From Bacteroidota bacterium (GTDB taxonomy: Bacteria; Bacteroidota; Bacteroidia; Chitinophagales; Chitinophagaceae), in contig JAKQGX010000007.1 in NCBI GenBank assembly GCA_029573235.1, positions 1 to 64,000 on the forward strand: DNA of 64,000 bases, given 5' to 3'. Shown in pieces: positions 26,775-35,942 of this stretch; within the stretch, counting starts at the first letter, position 1; the number at the start of each line of letters is the position of its first letter. The notes below the pieces were generated by a model. That model did not search any database, was not told the DNA's origin, and saw nothing but the letters and a program-made list of their open reading frames with translations. Made by a program: the position numbers and the translations under genes.

Positions 26775-27803
26775 ATGAAAAACATAGGACGTATTCTTAG
26801 CGTATTAGTTGCCAGCGTGATGCTGTTTAGCTGCTCCGAAGATTTTAAAGTGGCTGCTCCGTATAAAAACATCACCTTGGTGTATGGCTTGCTAAACATG
26901 GATGATACTGCTCATTACATCAGAATTCAGAAAGCCTTTTTGGATGAAAACAAAAGCGCAGTGGTGATGGCAAAAGAACCGGATTCCAGCTATTATAAAA
27001 ACCTTATTGTAGTTATGAAAGAGATAGTAGGCAGCGCGGTGGTGAATACGATTAATTTGAGTAAAGTTAACTTAACCGATGAGGGCTACACTAAGGATAC
27101 GGGCACCTTTTTTACTTCGCCCAACTATGCCTATAAATTTAAAACAGCGTTGAACCCAGATAATCGCTATCGATTGGTGATTACCAATCCTGATTTAGGA
27201 TTCACCGACTCTGCCGAAATAAAAGTAGTCAACTCAAAAGATTTGGCGCCTTTGATTGCCAGCAATTTTACGGTTGAATTTTCGAAGATGAAGACCAATA
27301 AATTCTCCATCTATTGTCGTGTTCCAACAGATGCCAAATACCTTGAAGCAAAGATTAAGTTCAGATGGGTAGATAAAGACATCAATACCGGAGTAGAAAC
27401 CGACCATGCAGCCGATTTTTTAATGGCTAGTATGCCCATTACCAACAATGCCTTTAATATTGAGAAGAACAACATGGAAATGTATTCTTTCTTAAAAGAA
27501 TCGATGCGAACTGCCCCTGCCCATATAGAGCGCTATATAGATAGTTGCGATATCACTTTTGCTATCGGTGGTCAAGAATTATATGATTATATCATCGTTA
27601 CCAACAGCCAATCCGGAGGGCTTACCGGTGATCAAATAAAGCCAACTTTCACCAACATTAAAGGCAAAGATGTGTATGGACTGTTCAGTTCTCGTGGTGT
27701 ACGAGTGTATAAAAACTTGCCCATCTCTGGTCCTACCATTGATTCCCTTCGTGTAAATCCCATCACCTCTGATTTGGGCATTGTGGGCAGAGCCACCCAT
27801 TGA
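26775..27803 (+). CDS. Hypothetical lipoprotein, DUF4249-like
   Basis: 342 residues. The N-terminus is a lipoprotein signal (MKNIGRILSVLVASVMLFSC, Cys20 acylated). The body is beta-rich, with segments such as ITLVYGLLNMDDTAHYIRIQKAF and YRLVITNPDLGFTDSAEIKVV that recall DUF4249-type lipoproteins common in Bacteroidota; I am not certain of the family. Only Cys20, C190 and C253 are evident cysteines. It is ended by its own hairpin before dnaK, so it is probably not in the dnaK transcript. No function can be assigned. Confidence 0.7.
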   Translation: MKNIGRILSVLVASVMLFSCSEDFKVAAPYKNITLVYGLLNMDDTAHYIRIQKAFLDENKSAVVMAKEPDSSYYKNLIVVMKEIVGSAVVNTINLSKVNLTDEGYTKDTGTFFTSPNYAYKFKTALNPDNRYRLVITNPDLGFTDSAEIKVVNSKDLAPLIASNFTVEFSKMKTNKFSIYCRVPTDAKYLEAKIKFRWVDKDINTGVETDHAADFLMASMPITNNAFNIEKNNMEMYSFLKESMRTAPAHIERYIDSCDITFAIGGQELYDYIIVTNSQSGGLTGDQIKPTFTNIKGKDVYGLFSSRGVRVYKNLPISGPTIDSLRVNPITSDLGIVGRATH

Positions 27804-27837
27804 TAAGGTTTTGAAAAACAGTTTTTATTAGATAATG

Positions 27838-27866
27838 CCCCGATGACACACATCGGGGTCTTTGTT
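27838..27866 (+). terminator. Hairpin terminator after the lipoprotein gene
   Basis: A perfect 8-bp GC-rich stem (CCCCGATG / CATCGGGG) with a 5-nt loop is followed by TCTTTG. It isolates the lipoprotein gene from dnaK. Confidence 0.75.
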
Positions 27867-27888
27867 TATTGCAGCTTGGCAGCAAATC

Positions 27889-27906
27889 TGACAAAATTTC
27901 TTGCCA
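27889..27906. promoter_or_regulatory. Imperfect inverted repeat in the dnaK upstream region
   Basis: TGACAA-N6-TTGCCA is an inverted repeat with one mismatch, about 57 bp before the dnaK ATG. No CIRCE element is present, so a different heat-shock control would be needed. The role is speculative. Confidence 0.25.
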
Positions 27907-27962
27907 TTCTCAACTGGCATATAGATTGACTAAAGAGAAGAAAAGCAGAAAACAATATTTAT

Positions 27963-29867
27963 ATGAGCAAAATAATAGGAATAGATTTAGGAACTACCAA
28001 CTCTTGCGTTTCCGTTATGGAAGGAAACGAACCGGTTGTCATTGCCAATGATGAAGGACGTCGTACGACACCATCCATTGTTGCTTTCTTAAAAAATGGA
28101 GAGCGCAAAGTGGGTGACCCTGCGAAGCGCCAAGCAATTACCAATCCTCAAAACACCATCATGTCTATCAAAAGATACATGGGTCGTCGTTTTGATGAAG
28201 TCGGAAGTGAGATGGAGCATAACGCTTACAAGATTGAAAAAGGCGACAACAATACCGTACGTGTAAATATCGATGGACGTCTTTATACACCTCAAGAAAT
28301 CTCTGCAATGGTGCTTCAAAAAATGAAGAAAACAGCCGAAGATTTTTTAGGTCAAGAAGTAAAAGAAGCGGTGATTACGGTGCCCGCATATTTCAACGAT
28401 GCACAACGCCAAGCCACCAAAGAAGCCGGTGAAATTGCAGGATTGAATGTACGCCGTATCATCAACGAACCTACAGCTGCTGCTCTTGCTTATGGATTGG
28501 ACAAACAGCATAAAGACAGTAAAATCGCCGTGTTTGACTTAGGGGGTGGCACCTTTGATATCTCCATCTTGGAATTGGGCGACGGTGTATTTGAAGTAAA
28601 ATCTACCAACGGTGATACACACTTAGGGGGCGATGATTTTGATAAAGTAATCATGGATTGGTTGGCAGAAGAATTCCGCAAAGATGTGCCCAGCATGGAT
28701 TTGCACAAAGACCCAATGGCTTGGCAACGATTGAAAGAAGCTGCCGAGAAAGCAAAGATTGAATTATCTTCTTCACAAGAAACCGAAATCAACCTACCTT
28801 ATATCACTGCGTTGGATGGCGTTCCTCAACACTTGGTACGTCGCCTGAGCCGTGCCAAATTTGAACAATTAGCAGACAGCTTAATTGAGCGCACATTGGA
28901 GCCTTGCCGCAAAGCATTGAAAGATGCCGGAATGCAAACCTCCGAAATAGACGAAGTAATCTTAGTAGGTGGTTCTACCCGTATCCCGAAAGTGCAAGAA
29001 GTAGTAGAAAAATTCTTTGGCAAGAAACTACACCGTGGTGTAAACCCAGATGAAGTAGTAGCCGTTGGTGCTGCCATTCAAGGAGGTGTATTGACCGGTG
29101 ATGTAAAAGATGTATTGTTGCTGGACGTAACACCATTGTCTCTTGGTATCGAAACAATGGGCGGTGTAATGACACGCCTCATTGACGCCAACACAACTAT
29201 CCCAACCAAAAAATCGGAAGTATTCTCTACTGCCAGCGATAACCAACCAAGCGTTGAAATTAACGTATTGCAAGGTGAGCGCCCCATGGCTAACCAAAAC
29301 AAAACATTGGGTCGTTTTATCTTAGACGGTATTCCACCCGCACCAAGAGGAGTTCCTCAGGTAGAAGTAATATTCGACATTGATGCCAATGGTATCCTCA
29401 GCGTGACAGCAAAAGATAAAGGAACCGGCAAACAACAAAACATTCGCATTGAAGCCGGCTCCGGGCTGAGCAAAGAGGAAATTGAAAAAATGAAGAATGA
29501 AGCCAAAGCCAATGAAGAATCGGATAAGAAAGTGCGCGAACGTGTAGAGAAACTCAACATGGCTGATGGCTTAGTGTTCAATACCGAGAAACAATTGAGC
29601 GAATACGGCGATAAAATTCCGGCTGATGAAAAAGCTAAAATTGAAGCAGCCGTAGCCAAATTGAAAGAAGCACACAAAGCCGAAGACATTGATGGCATTG
29701 ATAAAGCTGCCGAAGAGCTGAACGCTGCTTGGCAAACTGCGAGCCAGCATATTTATAATGCACAACAACAAGCCGGTGCAAACCCTAATGCAGCATCCGG
29801 TGATGGACAACATGCCAGTGCGGATAACAGCAATGTAGCCGATGCCGAATTTGAAGAGGTGAAATAA
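27963..29867 (+). CDS. dnaK: Molecular chaperone DnaK (Hsp70)
   Basis: 634 residues, full length. The nucleotide-binding domain has [12 protein letters not shown] at 4-15, the phosphate-2 region [16 protein letters not shown], and [15 protein letters not shown]. The substrate-binding domain begins after the linker [13 protein letters not shown], and the C-terminal lid ends in a flexible tail [11 protein letters not shown] with the acidic EEV-like end typical of DnaK. It folds nascent and stress-damaged proteins with DnaJ and GrpE, which are not in the window. The gene stands alone between two terminators. Confidence 0.98.
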   Translation: MSKIIGIDLGTTNSCVSVMEGNEPVVIANDEGRRTTPSIVAFLKNGERKVGDPAKRQAITNPQNTIMSIKRYMGRRFDEVGSEMEHNAYKIEKGDNNTVRVNIDGRLYTPQEISAMVLQKMKKTAEDFLGQEVKEAVITVPAYFNDAQRQATKEAGEIAGLNVRRIINEPTAAALAYGLDKQHKDSKIAVFDLGGGTFDISILELGDGVFEVKSTNGDTHLGGDDFDKVIMDWLAEEFRKDVPSMDLHKDPMAWQRLKEAAEKAKIELSSSQETEINLPYITALDGVPQHLVRRLSRAKFEQLADSLIERTLEPCRKALKDAGMQTSEIDEVILVGGSTRIPKVQEVVEKFFGKKLHRGVNPDEVVAVGAAIQGGVLTGDVKDVLLLDVTPLSLGIETMGGVMTRLIDANTTIPTKKSEVFSTASDNQPSVEINVLQGERPMANQNKTLGRFILDGIPPAPRGVPQVEVIFDIDANGILSVTAKDKGTGKQQNIRIEAGSGLSKEEIEKMKNEAKANEESDKKVRERVEKLNMADGLVFNTEKQLSEYGDKIPADEKAKIEAAVAKLKEAHKAEDIDGIDKAAEELNAAWQTASQHIYNAQQQAGANPNAASGDGQHASADNSNVADAEFEEVK

Positions 29868-29896
29868 TAAAACCACATTCAAACAATAATAAAATA

Positions 29897-29927
29897 AAAG
29901 GTAGTGTAGTTTTACACTGCCTTTTTT
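29897..29927 (+). terminator. Hairpin plus T-tract after dnaK
   Basis: AAAGGTAGTGTA pairs with TACACTGCCTTT (one U-G) across a 4-nt loop, followed by continuing T residues. It lies 30 nt after the dnaK stop. Confidence 0.85.
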
Positions 29928-29963
29928 TATCCCCAAAAAATTTATAGTTGCCACAATAGATTG

Positions 29964-29971
29964 CATCTTTG
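29964..29971 (+). promoter_or_regulatory. -7-like element upstream of waaA
   Basis: CATCTTTG differs from TAnnTTTG at one position. It lies inside the longest possible waaA frame, which argues that translation starts downstream, at GTG 30009. Confidence 0.3.
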
Positions 29972-30008
29972 CAACAATAAAAAGCACAACCCAAGAATAG
30001 TCTTTTAC

Positions 30009-31253
30009 GTGTCCATCCTACTCTACAACCTATTTTTAGCATTATACAAGTTTGGCATTCGCCTCACGGCACGCCGAGGCAATAAATCGCAGCAATGGCT
30101 GGATGGACGCAAAGATATCTTTACACACATTGCCCAGAACCTGCGCCCTAGAGATGGAACGCGGGTATGGATTCACTGTGCTTCGTTAGGAGAATTTGAA
30201 CAAGGGCGCCCCATTATAGAAGCCTTAAAACAACAAGGATATTGTATAGTACTGACCTTCTTTTCTCCATCCGGATATGAGATTCGAAAAAATTATGAGC
30301 AAGCAGATTATGTTTTTTACTTACCGCTAGACCATCCGAAGGAGTCGCAGCAAATGGTGCAACTCATCAACCCTTCTTTAGTACTTTTTGTGAAGTATGA
30401 ATTTTGGTATTATTACCTGCAAGCCTTGCAGCAACGGGGTATCCCTACACTATTGGTAGCTGCAGCTTTTCGCCCATCACAACCATTTTTTAAATGGTAC
30501 GGAGGTCTGTTTCGAAAAATGCTCTCTTGTTATACCCATCTTTTTGTTCAAGATGAAGCATCCAAAAACCTATTGCTATCTATCCATAATAACTATCCGG
30601 TGATAGTAGCCGGAGATACCCGATACGACCGCGTAGCTGCTATTGCAGGGCAAGCAAAAACGAATACATGGGTTGAGAAATGGAAAAAAAATCAACCTGT
30701 GTGGGTAGCCGGTAGCACCTGGCCAGATGATGAAAAGGTACTCTATGCATTTTGCCAAAAATCAAACACTCCATACAAGCTCATCATCGCACCACATGAA
30801 GTAGATGATACTCACGTGCAACAATTGGTTTCTTTATTCGGAGAAAAGGCAGTGCGCTACTCACAGTTTACCGATGCTGATATCGACAAAAAAGTATTGT
30901 TGGTAGATAACATGGGTATGTTGTCTTCATTGTATCAATACGGAACGATAGCGTACGTTGGTGGCGGCTTTGCGAAAAGCGGTATTCATAATATACTAGA
31001 GCCTGCTGTATTTGGATTACCGGTATTTTTTGGACCACATTTTCAAAAATTCATTGAAGCTCGTGAGATGACGGCAAGGGGGCTTGCCTTTAGTATTTCG
31101 GATGCAAATGGCTTGCAGCAAGGGTTTGAAAGCATTGCTCATAGCGAAGAGAAACGATTGGCATTAAAGAAAGAAATCATTGCCTTTATGCAATCCAAGC
31201 AAGGAGCTACCGACATTATTGTTAAAAAATCATTGGAATTATTAAGCCATTAA
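30009..31253 (+). CDS. waaA: 3-deoxy-D-manno-octulosonic acid (Kdo) transferase
   Basis: About 414 residues. GT30 family enzyme that attaches Kdo to the lipid A precursor at the inner membrane. Seen: the N-terminal membrane anchor (ILLYNLFLALYKFG), the IHCASLGEFEQGRPIIE block with the catalytic Glu, and the C-terminal CMP-Kdo-binding region (YVGGGFAKSGIHNILEPAVFGLPVFFGP). The frame can begin at TTG 29961, but GTG 30009 fits family starts and lies after the promoter-like box. kdsA follows 153 bp downstream, so Kdo synthesis and transfer genes are neighbours. Confidence 0.93.
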   Translation: MSILLYNLFLALYKFGIRLTARRGNKSQQWLDGRKDIFTHIAQNLRPRDGTRVWIHCASLGEFEQGRPIIEALKQQGYCIVLTFFSPSGYEIRKNYEQADYVFYLPLDHPKESQQMVQLINPSLVLFVKYEFWYYYLQALQQRGIPTLLVAAAFRPSQPFFKWYGGLFRKMLSCYTHLFVQDEASKNLLLSIHNNYPVIVAGDTRYDRVAAIAGQAKTNTWVEKWKKNQPVWVAGSTWPDDEKVLYAFCQKSNTPYKLIIAPHEVDDTHVQQLVSLFGEKAVRYSQFTDADIDKKVLLVDNMGMLSSLYQYGTIAYVGGGFAKSGIHNILEPAVFGLPVFFGPHFQKFIEAREMTARGLAFSISDANGLQQGFESIAHSEEKRLALKKEIIAFMQSKQGATDIIVKKSLELLSH

Positions 31254-31406
31254 TCCTCGTCAAAACCATTACTTTTACAACCTTAATGAATCAAATCCAA
31301 CAAGTACCAACACCACGAAAGCATTGCCCATAGCGGTATAAGAATCATCATTCACACACCATATTTTACACAACGAATTATTCTTACTCAACAATCAATA
31401 CCCAGC

Positions 31407-32237
31407 ATGAGTCATAAAAAAATAACAGTAGGCAACATTTCTTGCGGCAGCGATCAGTTGTTTCTCATCTCCGGACCTTGCGTTATAGAAGAGGAAAGCA
31501 TCATGATGAAAACCGCTGAGAAATTGAAGGAAGTCAGTGAGCGGTTGAACATTCCCATTATTTACAAATCATCCTTCACCAAAGACAACCGCAGTAGTTT
31601 GAAATACTATGATGGGCCCGGGCTGGATAAGGGTTTGAAGCTATTGGCAAAAGTGAAAGAACAATTTGGGTTTCCGCTGTTGACCGATATACACTATCCG
31701 GATCATGCAGCGCCGGCAACAGATGTTTGTGATGTGATTCAAATACCCGCCTATCTCTGTATGCAAAGTGGGTTGTTAGTGGCAGCAGCTAAAACGGGTG
31801 CAGTTATCAACATCAAACACGGTCAGTTTTTGGCTCCTGAAAACATGAAGCATCCGGTAGGCAAATGTGTGGATGCCGGTAATGATAAAATCATTCTTAC
31901 AGAACGTGGTTATACAATGGGCTACAATGATTTGATAGTAGATCCACGCAGTTTTTACCACCTCTCGCAGTTGGGCTATCCGGTTGTTTTTGATATCACC
32001 CACTCGATTCGAAAATATGGTATCCCCAGTGCCGATGCCAAAGGCGGTGCACGCGAATTTTTGCCGGTACTCAGCAGAGCCGGTGTAGCTGCCGGTGTGG
32101 ACGGTATCTTTATTGAAACCCATCCGGAACCGGAGAAAGCCTTGTGTGATGCGGCTTCTCAACTATGCGTGTACGATTTGGAAGCCTTTTTAAAACCGCT
32201 ACTCGAATTGCATCAAATCGCATTGCAATACAGATAA
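31407..32237 (+). CDS. kdsA: 3-deoxy-8-phosphooctulonate synthase
   Basis: 276 residues, the usual length. It condenses phosphoenolpyruvate with arabinose 5-phosphate to Kdo 8-phosphate for LPS. Seen: FLISGPCVIEEE near residue 17, IIYKSSFTKDNRSS, the LLTDIHYPDHAAP segment, IIDTGQFL-like NIKHGQFLAPENM, and VFDITHSIRKYG, IFIETHPEPEKALCDA. The metal-dependent versus independent type depends on the Cys or Asn near NIKHGQF (Asn here suggests a metal-independent enzyme), but that is inference. The methyltransferase gene starts 26 bp downstream. Confidence 0.96.
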   Translation: MSHKKITVGNISCGSDQLFLISGPCVIEEESIMMKTAEKLKEVSERLNIPIIYKSSFTKDNRSSLKYYDGPGLDKGLKLLAKVKEQFGFPLLTDIHYPDHAAPATDVCDVIQIPAYLCMQSGLLVAAAKTGAVINIKHGQFLAPENMKHPVGKCVDAGNDKIILTERGYTMGYNDLIVDPRSFYHLSQLGYPVVFDITHSIRKYGIPSADAKGGAREFLPVLSRAGVAAGVDGIFIETHPEPEKALCDAASQLCVYDLEAFLKPLLELHQIALQYR

Positions 32238-32263
32238 TATCATCGAAAGATCAATCGACTCTC

Positions 32264-33436
32264 ATGACTAAATTTTTTCTCCGAAAGAAAATTGGTGACC
32301 GTGTCATCAACGGACATCCTTGGATATTTTCCAACGAATTGGGCGATAGTGAAGGCAACTATGAACCCGGCGATATCGTTAGTGTTTATTCGTATAACGG
32401 TTCTTTTGTAGGCAAGGGCTACATCAACCCCGCATCACAAATACGCATACGTCTGCTATCGCGCGACTCGGAAGAGGTCATTGATGATTCGTTTTTCTAC
32501 AAAAGAATATTGGAAGCTTGGGAGTACCGAAAGCAAATTGGTTATGTTGAAAATTGCCGATTAATCTTTGGTGAAGCAGATCAGATGCCGGCGTTAATCA
32601 TTGATAAATTCAATGATTATTTCGTATTGCAAACACTAGCTTTAGGTATGGACCGTTGGAAATCGGCTATCGTAGCGGCATTGCAAAAAATATTTTCTCC
32701 CAAAGGCATCTACGAACGAAACGATGTGCCGGTGCGCGAATTGGAAGGACTACCCCAACAAAAAGGATTTCTTTCTACTCCCTTTGATACCAACATAATC
32801 TTACATGAAAATGGGTTGAGGTTTCATGTGGACATTGAAAATGGACAAAAGACCGGGTACTTTCTAGACCAACAAGACAACCGCCGCGTCATACAACACA
32901 TCGTGAAGGATGCCGATGTGTTGGAAGCCTTCTGTTACACGGGTACCTTTTCGTTACATGCAGCGCACTATGGTGCGAAGTCGGTATTGGGCTTAGATAT
33001 TTCTGAAACAGCCGTCAATACGGCAAGGAAAAATGCAACCTTAAATGGATATGAATCTACTTGCCGCTTTGAAACTGTTAATGCATTTGATGTATTGAAG
33101 CAATGGGTAAAAGATGGTAAGCGCTATGATGTGGTGATGTTAGACCCGCCAGCGTTTACAAAAAGCAGAGAGAATATTCAGAAAGCCATTACTGGGTATA
33201 AAGAGATAAACTTGAGGGGTATGAAACTCACCAAGCCAGGAGGATTTTTAGTAACGGCATCCTGCACCAACTTAGTTGACCCTGAACTGTTTTTGAAAAC
33301 CATTGATATGGCTGCCAAAGATGCAAAGCGTAAACTAAGGCAAGTAACCTGGCAAACACAAGCCTCCGACCATCCGATACTATGGCATGTACCCAATACG
33401 CAATACCTGAAGTTTCTTATTGTGCAGGTGATGTAA
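32264..33436 (+). CDS. Class I SAM-dependent rRNA methyltransferase, RlmI-like
   Basis: About 390 residues. The N-terminal PUA domain (KIGDRVINGHPWIFSNELGD, DIVSVYS, GKGYINPASQIRIRLLS) is followed by a Rossmann methyltransferase domain with the SAM motif VLEAFCYTGTFSLHAAHYGAKSV (given here in part: AFCYTGTFSLHAA) and the LDPPAFTKSR motif. This matches RlmI, which makes m5C in 23S rRNA, but RlmI-type paralogues vary in target. The frame overlaps kdsA from 32165; the ATG at 32264 begins at the PUA domain and is chosen. It ends with a short weak hairpin (33439-33454). Confidence 0.9.
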   Translation: MTKFFLRKKIGDRVINGHPWIFSNELGDSEGNYEPGDIVSVYSYNGSFVGKGYINPASQIRIRLLSRDSEEVIDDSFFYKRILEAWEYRKQIGYVENCRLIFGEADQMPALIIDKFNDYFVLQTLALGMDRWKSAIVAALQKIFSPKGIYERNDVPVRELEGLPQQKGFLSTPFDTNIILHENGLRFHVDIENGQKTGYFLDQQDNRRVIQHIVKDADVLEAFCYTGTFSLHAAHYGAKSVLGLDISETAVNTARKNATLNGYESTCRFETVNAFDVLKQWVKDGKRYDVVMLDPPAFTKSRENIQKAITGYKEINLRGMKLTKPGGFLVTASCTNLVDPELFLKTIDMAAKDAKRKLRQVTWQTQASDHPILWHVPNTQYLKFLIVQVM

Positions 33437-33528
33437 ACAGAGCATTTCCGCTCTTTGAGGATTTCAACAATCAAAACAATAGTTGTGGTAGTTGAACTGA
33501 ATATGCACTTTGCTGTGGGATTACATCA

Positions 33529-33536
33529 TAACTTTG
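33529..33536 (+). promoter_or_regulatory. -7 promoter element before the T9SS propeller-like gene
   Basis: TAACTTTG matches TAnnTTTG exactly and ends 6 nt before the ATG at 33543, predicting a leaderless or near-leaderless message. Confidence 0.4.
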
Positions 33537-33542
33537 TTTGCT

Positions 33543-34751
33543 ATGCAAAAAATGATTGGGTTCATAGGGCTGCTGCTCATTAGTTATTATTCTCAAGCGC
33601 AATACGGATGTACCGACCCTTTGGCTACCAACTACAATCCATCGGCAACTATCAATGATGGCTCTTGCGTGTATCCGCCCACAACTGCCAACGCACAATA
33701 CATTACCGACCTCCCCACCGTATCAGAAACATCAGGGCTGGCATGGCATCAAAACCAACTGTGGACACACGATGATAGTGGTGGGCCGGCAAGCATATTT
33801 TTATTGGATACCGCAACGGGAAAAGTGTTGAAAACCGTCGTTATCGACAATTATCCCAACATCGATTGGGAAGACATCACCACCGACAGCAACTATCTCT
33901 ACCTGGCTGAAACCGGTAACAATAACGGTACTCGAACCGATTTGAAAATATTAAAAATAGCCTTTGCAGACATCGGTAACGATAGTATCGTACATGTGCA
34001 AGCACAAGCTATTCATTTCAACTATGCCGACCAAACCAGCTTTACACCCAATACTTCTACCAATTTTGATGCAGAAGCTATCACGTCAATAGGAGATTCG
34101 CTGTATTTATTTTCAAAAAACTGGGGCGATCATCACACTAAATTATACCTATTACCCAAAGTACCCGGCAACTATACCGTATCACCACATGCAACGTATA
34201 ATGTAGGTTGCCTGATAACAGGGGCTTGCAGCGCACCCAACAAAAAAGAAATTACCCTCATTGGCTATACCAACGGACTGCCTCCCAACTCCATGCTATG
34301 GGTGCTCAATGACTTTCCTGCCGATAGTGTTTTCAATGGAAACAAAAGAAAGATATCATTACCTTATAGCAGTGTGTGGCAAACGGAAGGCATTACTTAT
34401 ACTACTGCATCATCGTATTTTATCAGCACCGAGCGTATCAATCAACTTTCATTGCCGGCAAAGCTATTTCGATTGCAGCAGACCTGGAACCAACCCTCCT
34501 CTACCCCATTGCAAACCGTATCGTCAATAAAAATTTATCCCAATCCCGGTACTCATTCGCTCACTATTTTTGGCAGCATTACCGGCTTGCAATACGCTAT
34601 CATACATGCTTCGGGCGCGGTATTGATGCATGGGAAATTCATATCAGATTATAATGAAATAAACATTCGCTCTCTTGCAAAAGGAACCTACATCATTCGT
34701 ATTTGGGACAAGGAGCAGGTGTATCTACAAGAAAAGATAGTGAAGGAATAG
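33543..34751 (+). CDS. Secreted T9SS protein with GCTDPxAxNYNP motif and propeller-like body
   Basis: About 402 residues. A signal peptide (KMIGFIGLLLISYYSQA) leads into YGCTDPLATNYNPSATINDG, a calcium-binding-like, cysteine-paired motif frequent in secreted Bacteroidota and marine proteins. The middle (about 50-300) has repeated WTHDDSGGPASIFLLD, YLYLAETGNN and ITSIGDSLYLFSKNWGD segments consistent with a beta-propeller or esterase-like fold, but no catalytic triad is clear. The C-terminus is a T9SS sorting domain (IKIYPNPGTHSLTIFG to YIIRIWDKEQVYLQEKIVKE). It is exported through the T9SS and anchored or released at the surface; its substrate is unknown. The ATG at 33543 is chosen because it starts the signal peptide. 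Confidence 0.8.
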   Translation: MQKMIGFIGLLLISYYSQAQYGCTDPLATNYNPSATINDGSCVYPPTTANAQYITDLPTVSETSGLAWHQNQLWTHDDSGGPASIFLLDTATGKVLKTVVIDNYPNIDWEDITTDSNYLYLAETGNNNGTRTDLKILKIAFADIGNDSIVHVQAQAIHFNYADQTSFTPNTSTNFDAEAITSIGDSLYLFSKNWGDHHTKLYLLPKVPGNYTVSPHATYNVGCLITGACSAPNKKEITLIGYTNGLPPNSMLWVLNDFPADSVFNGNKRKISLPYSSVWQTEGITYTTASSYFISTERINQLSLPAKLFRLQQTWNQPSSTPLQTVSSIKIYPNPGTHSLTIFGSITGLQYAIIHASGAVLMHGKFISDYNEINIRSLAKGTYIIRIWDKEQVYLQEKIVKE

Positions 34752-34761
34752 CGAAGGCTTT

Positions 34762-34777
34762 TGGGGCAACTACCCCA
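34762..34777. terminator. Short GC-rich hairpin between convergent genes
   Basis: TGGGG and CCCCA flank a 6-nt loop in the 18-bp space between convergent stops and just inside the glycosyltransferase end. It is short and lacks a T-run, so it is only a possible terminator. Confidence 0.3.
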
Positions 34778-35942
34778 GCAACTTTTCCAATTCGGGTACC
34801 ATGTAATCAATATTAAATTGAGGCAACAAAGAGGCTGCTTCGCGCAAATATTCTTTTCGAAGTGGTTCGTTTCGCAATAACTCCACAATAGCATCTGCCA
34901 TTATGGATACATCACCGATGGGCACCAATGTACCGGCATTTCCCTGAAGCAATAATTCCTTTACACCGGTAGGGGTAGCCGTAGCTACAATGGGCAAACC
35001 GATAGCATGTGCTTCAATCAACACTGTGGGCAGTCCTTCATATTTAGAACTGAACAAAAATAGTCGGGCAGGCTTCATCCATTTATACGGATTACTTTGA
35101 TGCCCGGCAAATAGTACACGATTTTCGATACCCAAGCTCATTGCTAATTGTTGCAAATTGCTTTGGTCACCACCCTTGCCTACAATAATGAGTCGCTCTT
35201 TGATGCGGTATTTATGAACGGCTTCGGCATAGGCTTTTAGCAATGTGGTAAAATCTTTTTGTGCCTCTTGCAACCTGCCTACTGAAAGGATATATCCATT
35301 TCGAATAAAGTCGTCAGATAGGTGGAGGGTTTCATTTGCCTTTGCTTGCAAGTGGGGAATATCTAAGGCATTGTAGATGCGAGCCAACTTCGGACTCAGC
35401 ATCGGATAACGTTGGGCGGCATCCTTCAGCATCTCATCGCACAGCATAACGATGTGGGTATAATGACTCAATCTATACGCCAGTTTATCTAATTTTCGTT
35501 GATTGTCTTTCCAAATATTATCAAATCCAAAATGGCAATAGGCTATAGATATCTTATCTGAAAACAACCGATGCATAGATGCCAACGTAGTGTCGAAATC
35601 AATAACAACATCTACTTCTTTCAAAATGCATTTCAGCTTTTGGCGCCTTACTTTTTTCTGAATAGGTGGCAGCAATAGCTCAGATAACGCTTTTTCAACC
35701 ACATTGGTTTTTCCTGTTTTTTTATTCTTATGAGGAGTGGTTAATAAAGGATGCTCCAATAGGTATATGACCTCTACATATGAAGGAATATCATTTCGGA
35801 GAAGCTCTTGTTCGCCCATGTAATATCCGATGGACAGTTTGATATGGTATTTCTGAGGGTTCAATCCTTTGAGCAATTCGATAAGCACCTTTTCAATACC
35901 ACCGGTTAGCAAAGAGTTGACATGAAAAAGAATCGTCTTCAT
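34770..35942 (-). CDS. Glycosyltransferase, GT4 family
   Basis: 390 residues with a GT-B fold. The N-terminal VNSLLTGGIEKVLIELLKGL loop and the C-terminal donor-binding domain (YILSVGRLQEAQKDFTTLLKAYA, RVLFAGHQSNPYKWMKPARLFLFSSKYEGLPTVLIEAHA-type region ending in the EGLPTVLIEA motif) are typical of retaining GT4 enzymes. It transfers a sugar to a surface glycan or lipid; donor and acceptor are unknown. Its ATG overlaps the stop of the patatin gene by 4 bp (ATGA), so the two are translationally coupled. Confidence 0.9.
   Translation of the reverse strand: MKTILFHVNSLLTGGIEKVLIELLKGLNPQKYHIKLSIGYYMGEQELLRNDIPSYVEVIYLLEHPLLTTPHKNKKTGKTNVVEKALSELLLPPIQKKVRRQKLKCILKEVDVVIDFDTTLASMHRLFSDKISIAYCHFGFDNIWKDNQRKLDKLAYRLSHYTHIVMLCDEMLKDAAQRYPMLSPKLARIYNALDIPHLQAKANETLHLSDDFIRNGYILSVGRLQEAQKDFTTLLKAYAEAVHKYRIKERLIIVGKGGDQSNLQQLAMSLGIENRVLFAGHQSNPYKWMKPARLFLFSSKYEGLPTVLIEAHAIGLPIVATATPTGVKELLLQGNAGTLVPIGDVSIMADAIVELLRNEPLRKEYLREAASLLPQFNIDYMVPELEKLLG

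Noticed and set aside
27803-27963. CIRCE element (HrcA site) before dnaK
   Set aside because: No TTAGCACTC-N9-GAGTGCTAA or near match is present.
29961-30008. Upstream TTG start for waaA
   Set aside because: The frame there overlaps a likely promoter element and does not match the family N-terminus; GTG 30009 is preferred.
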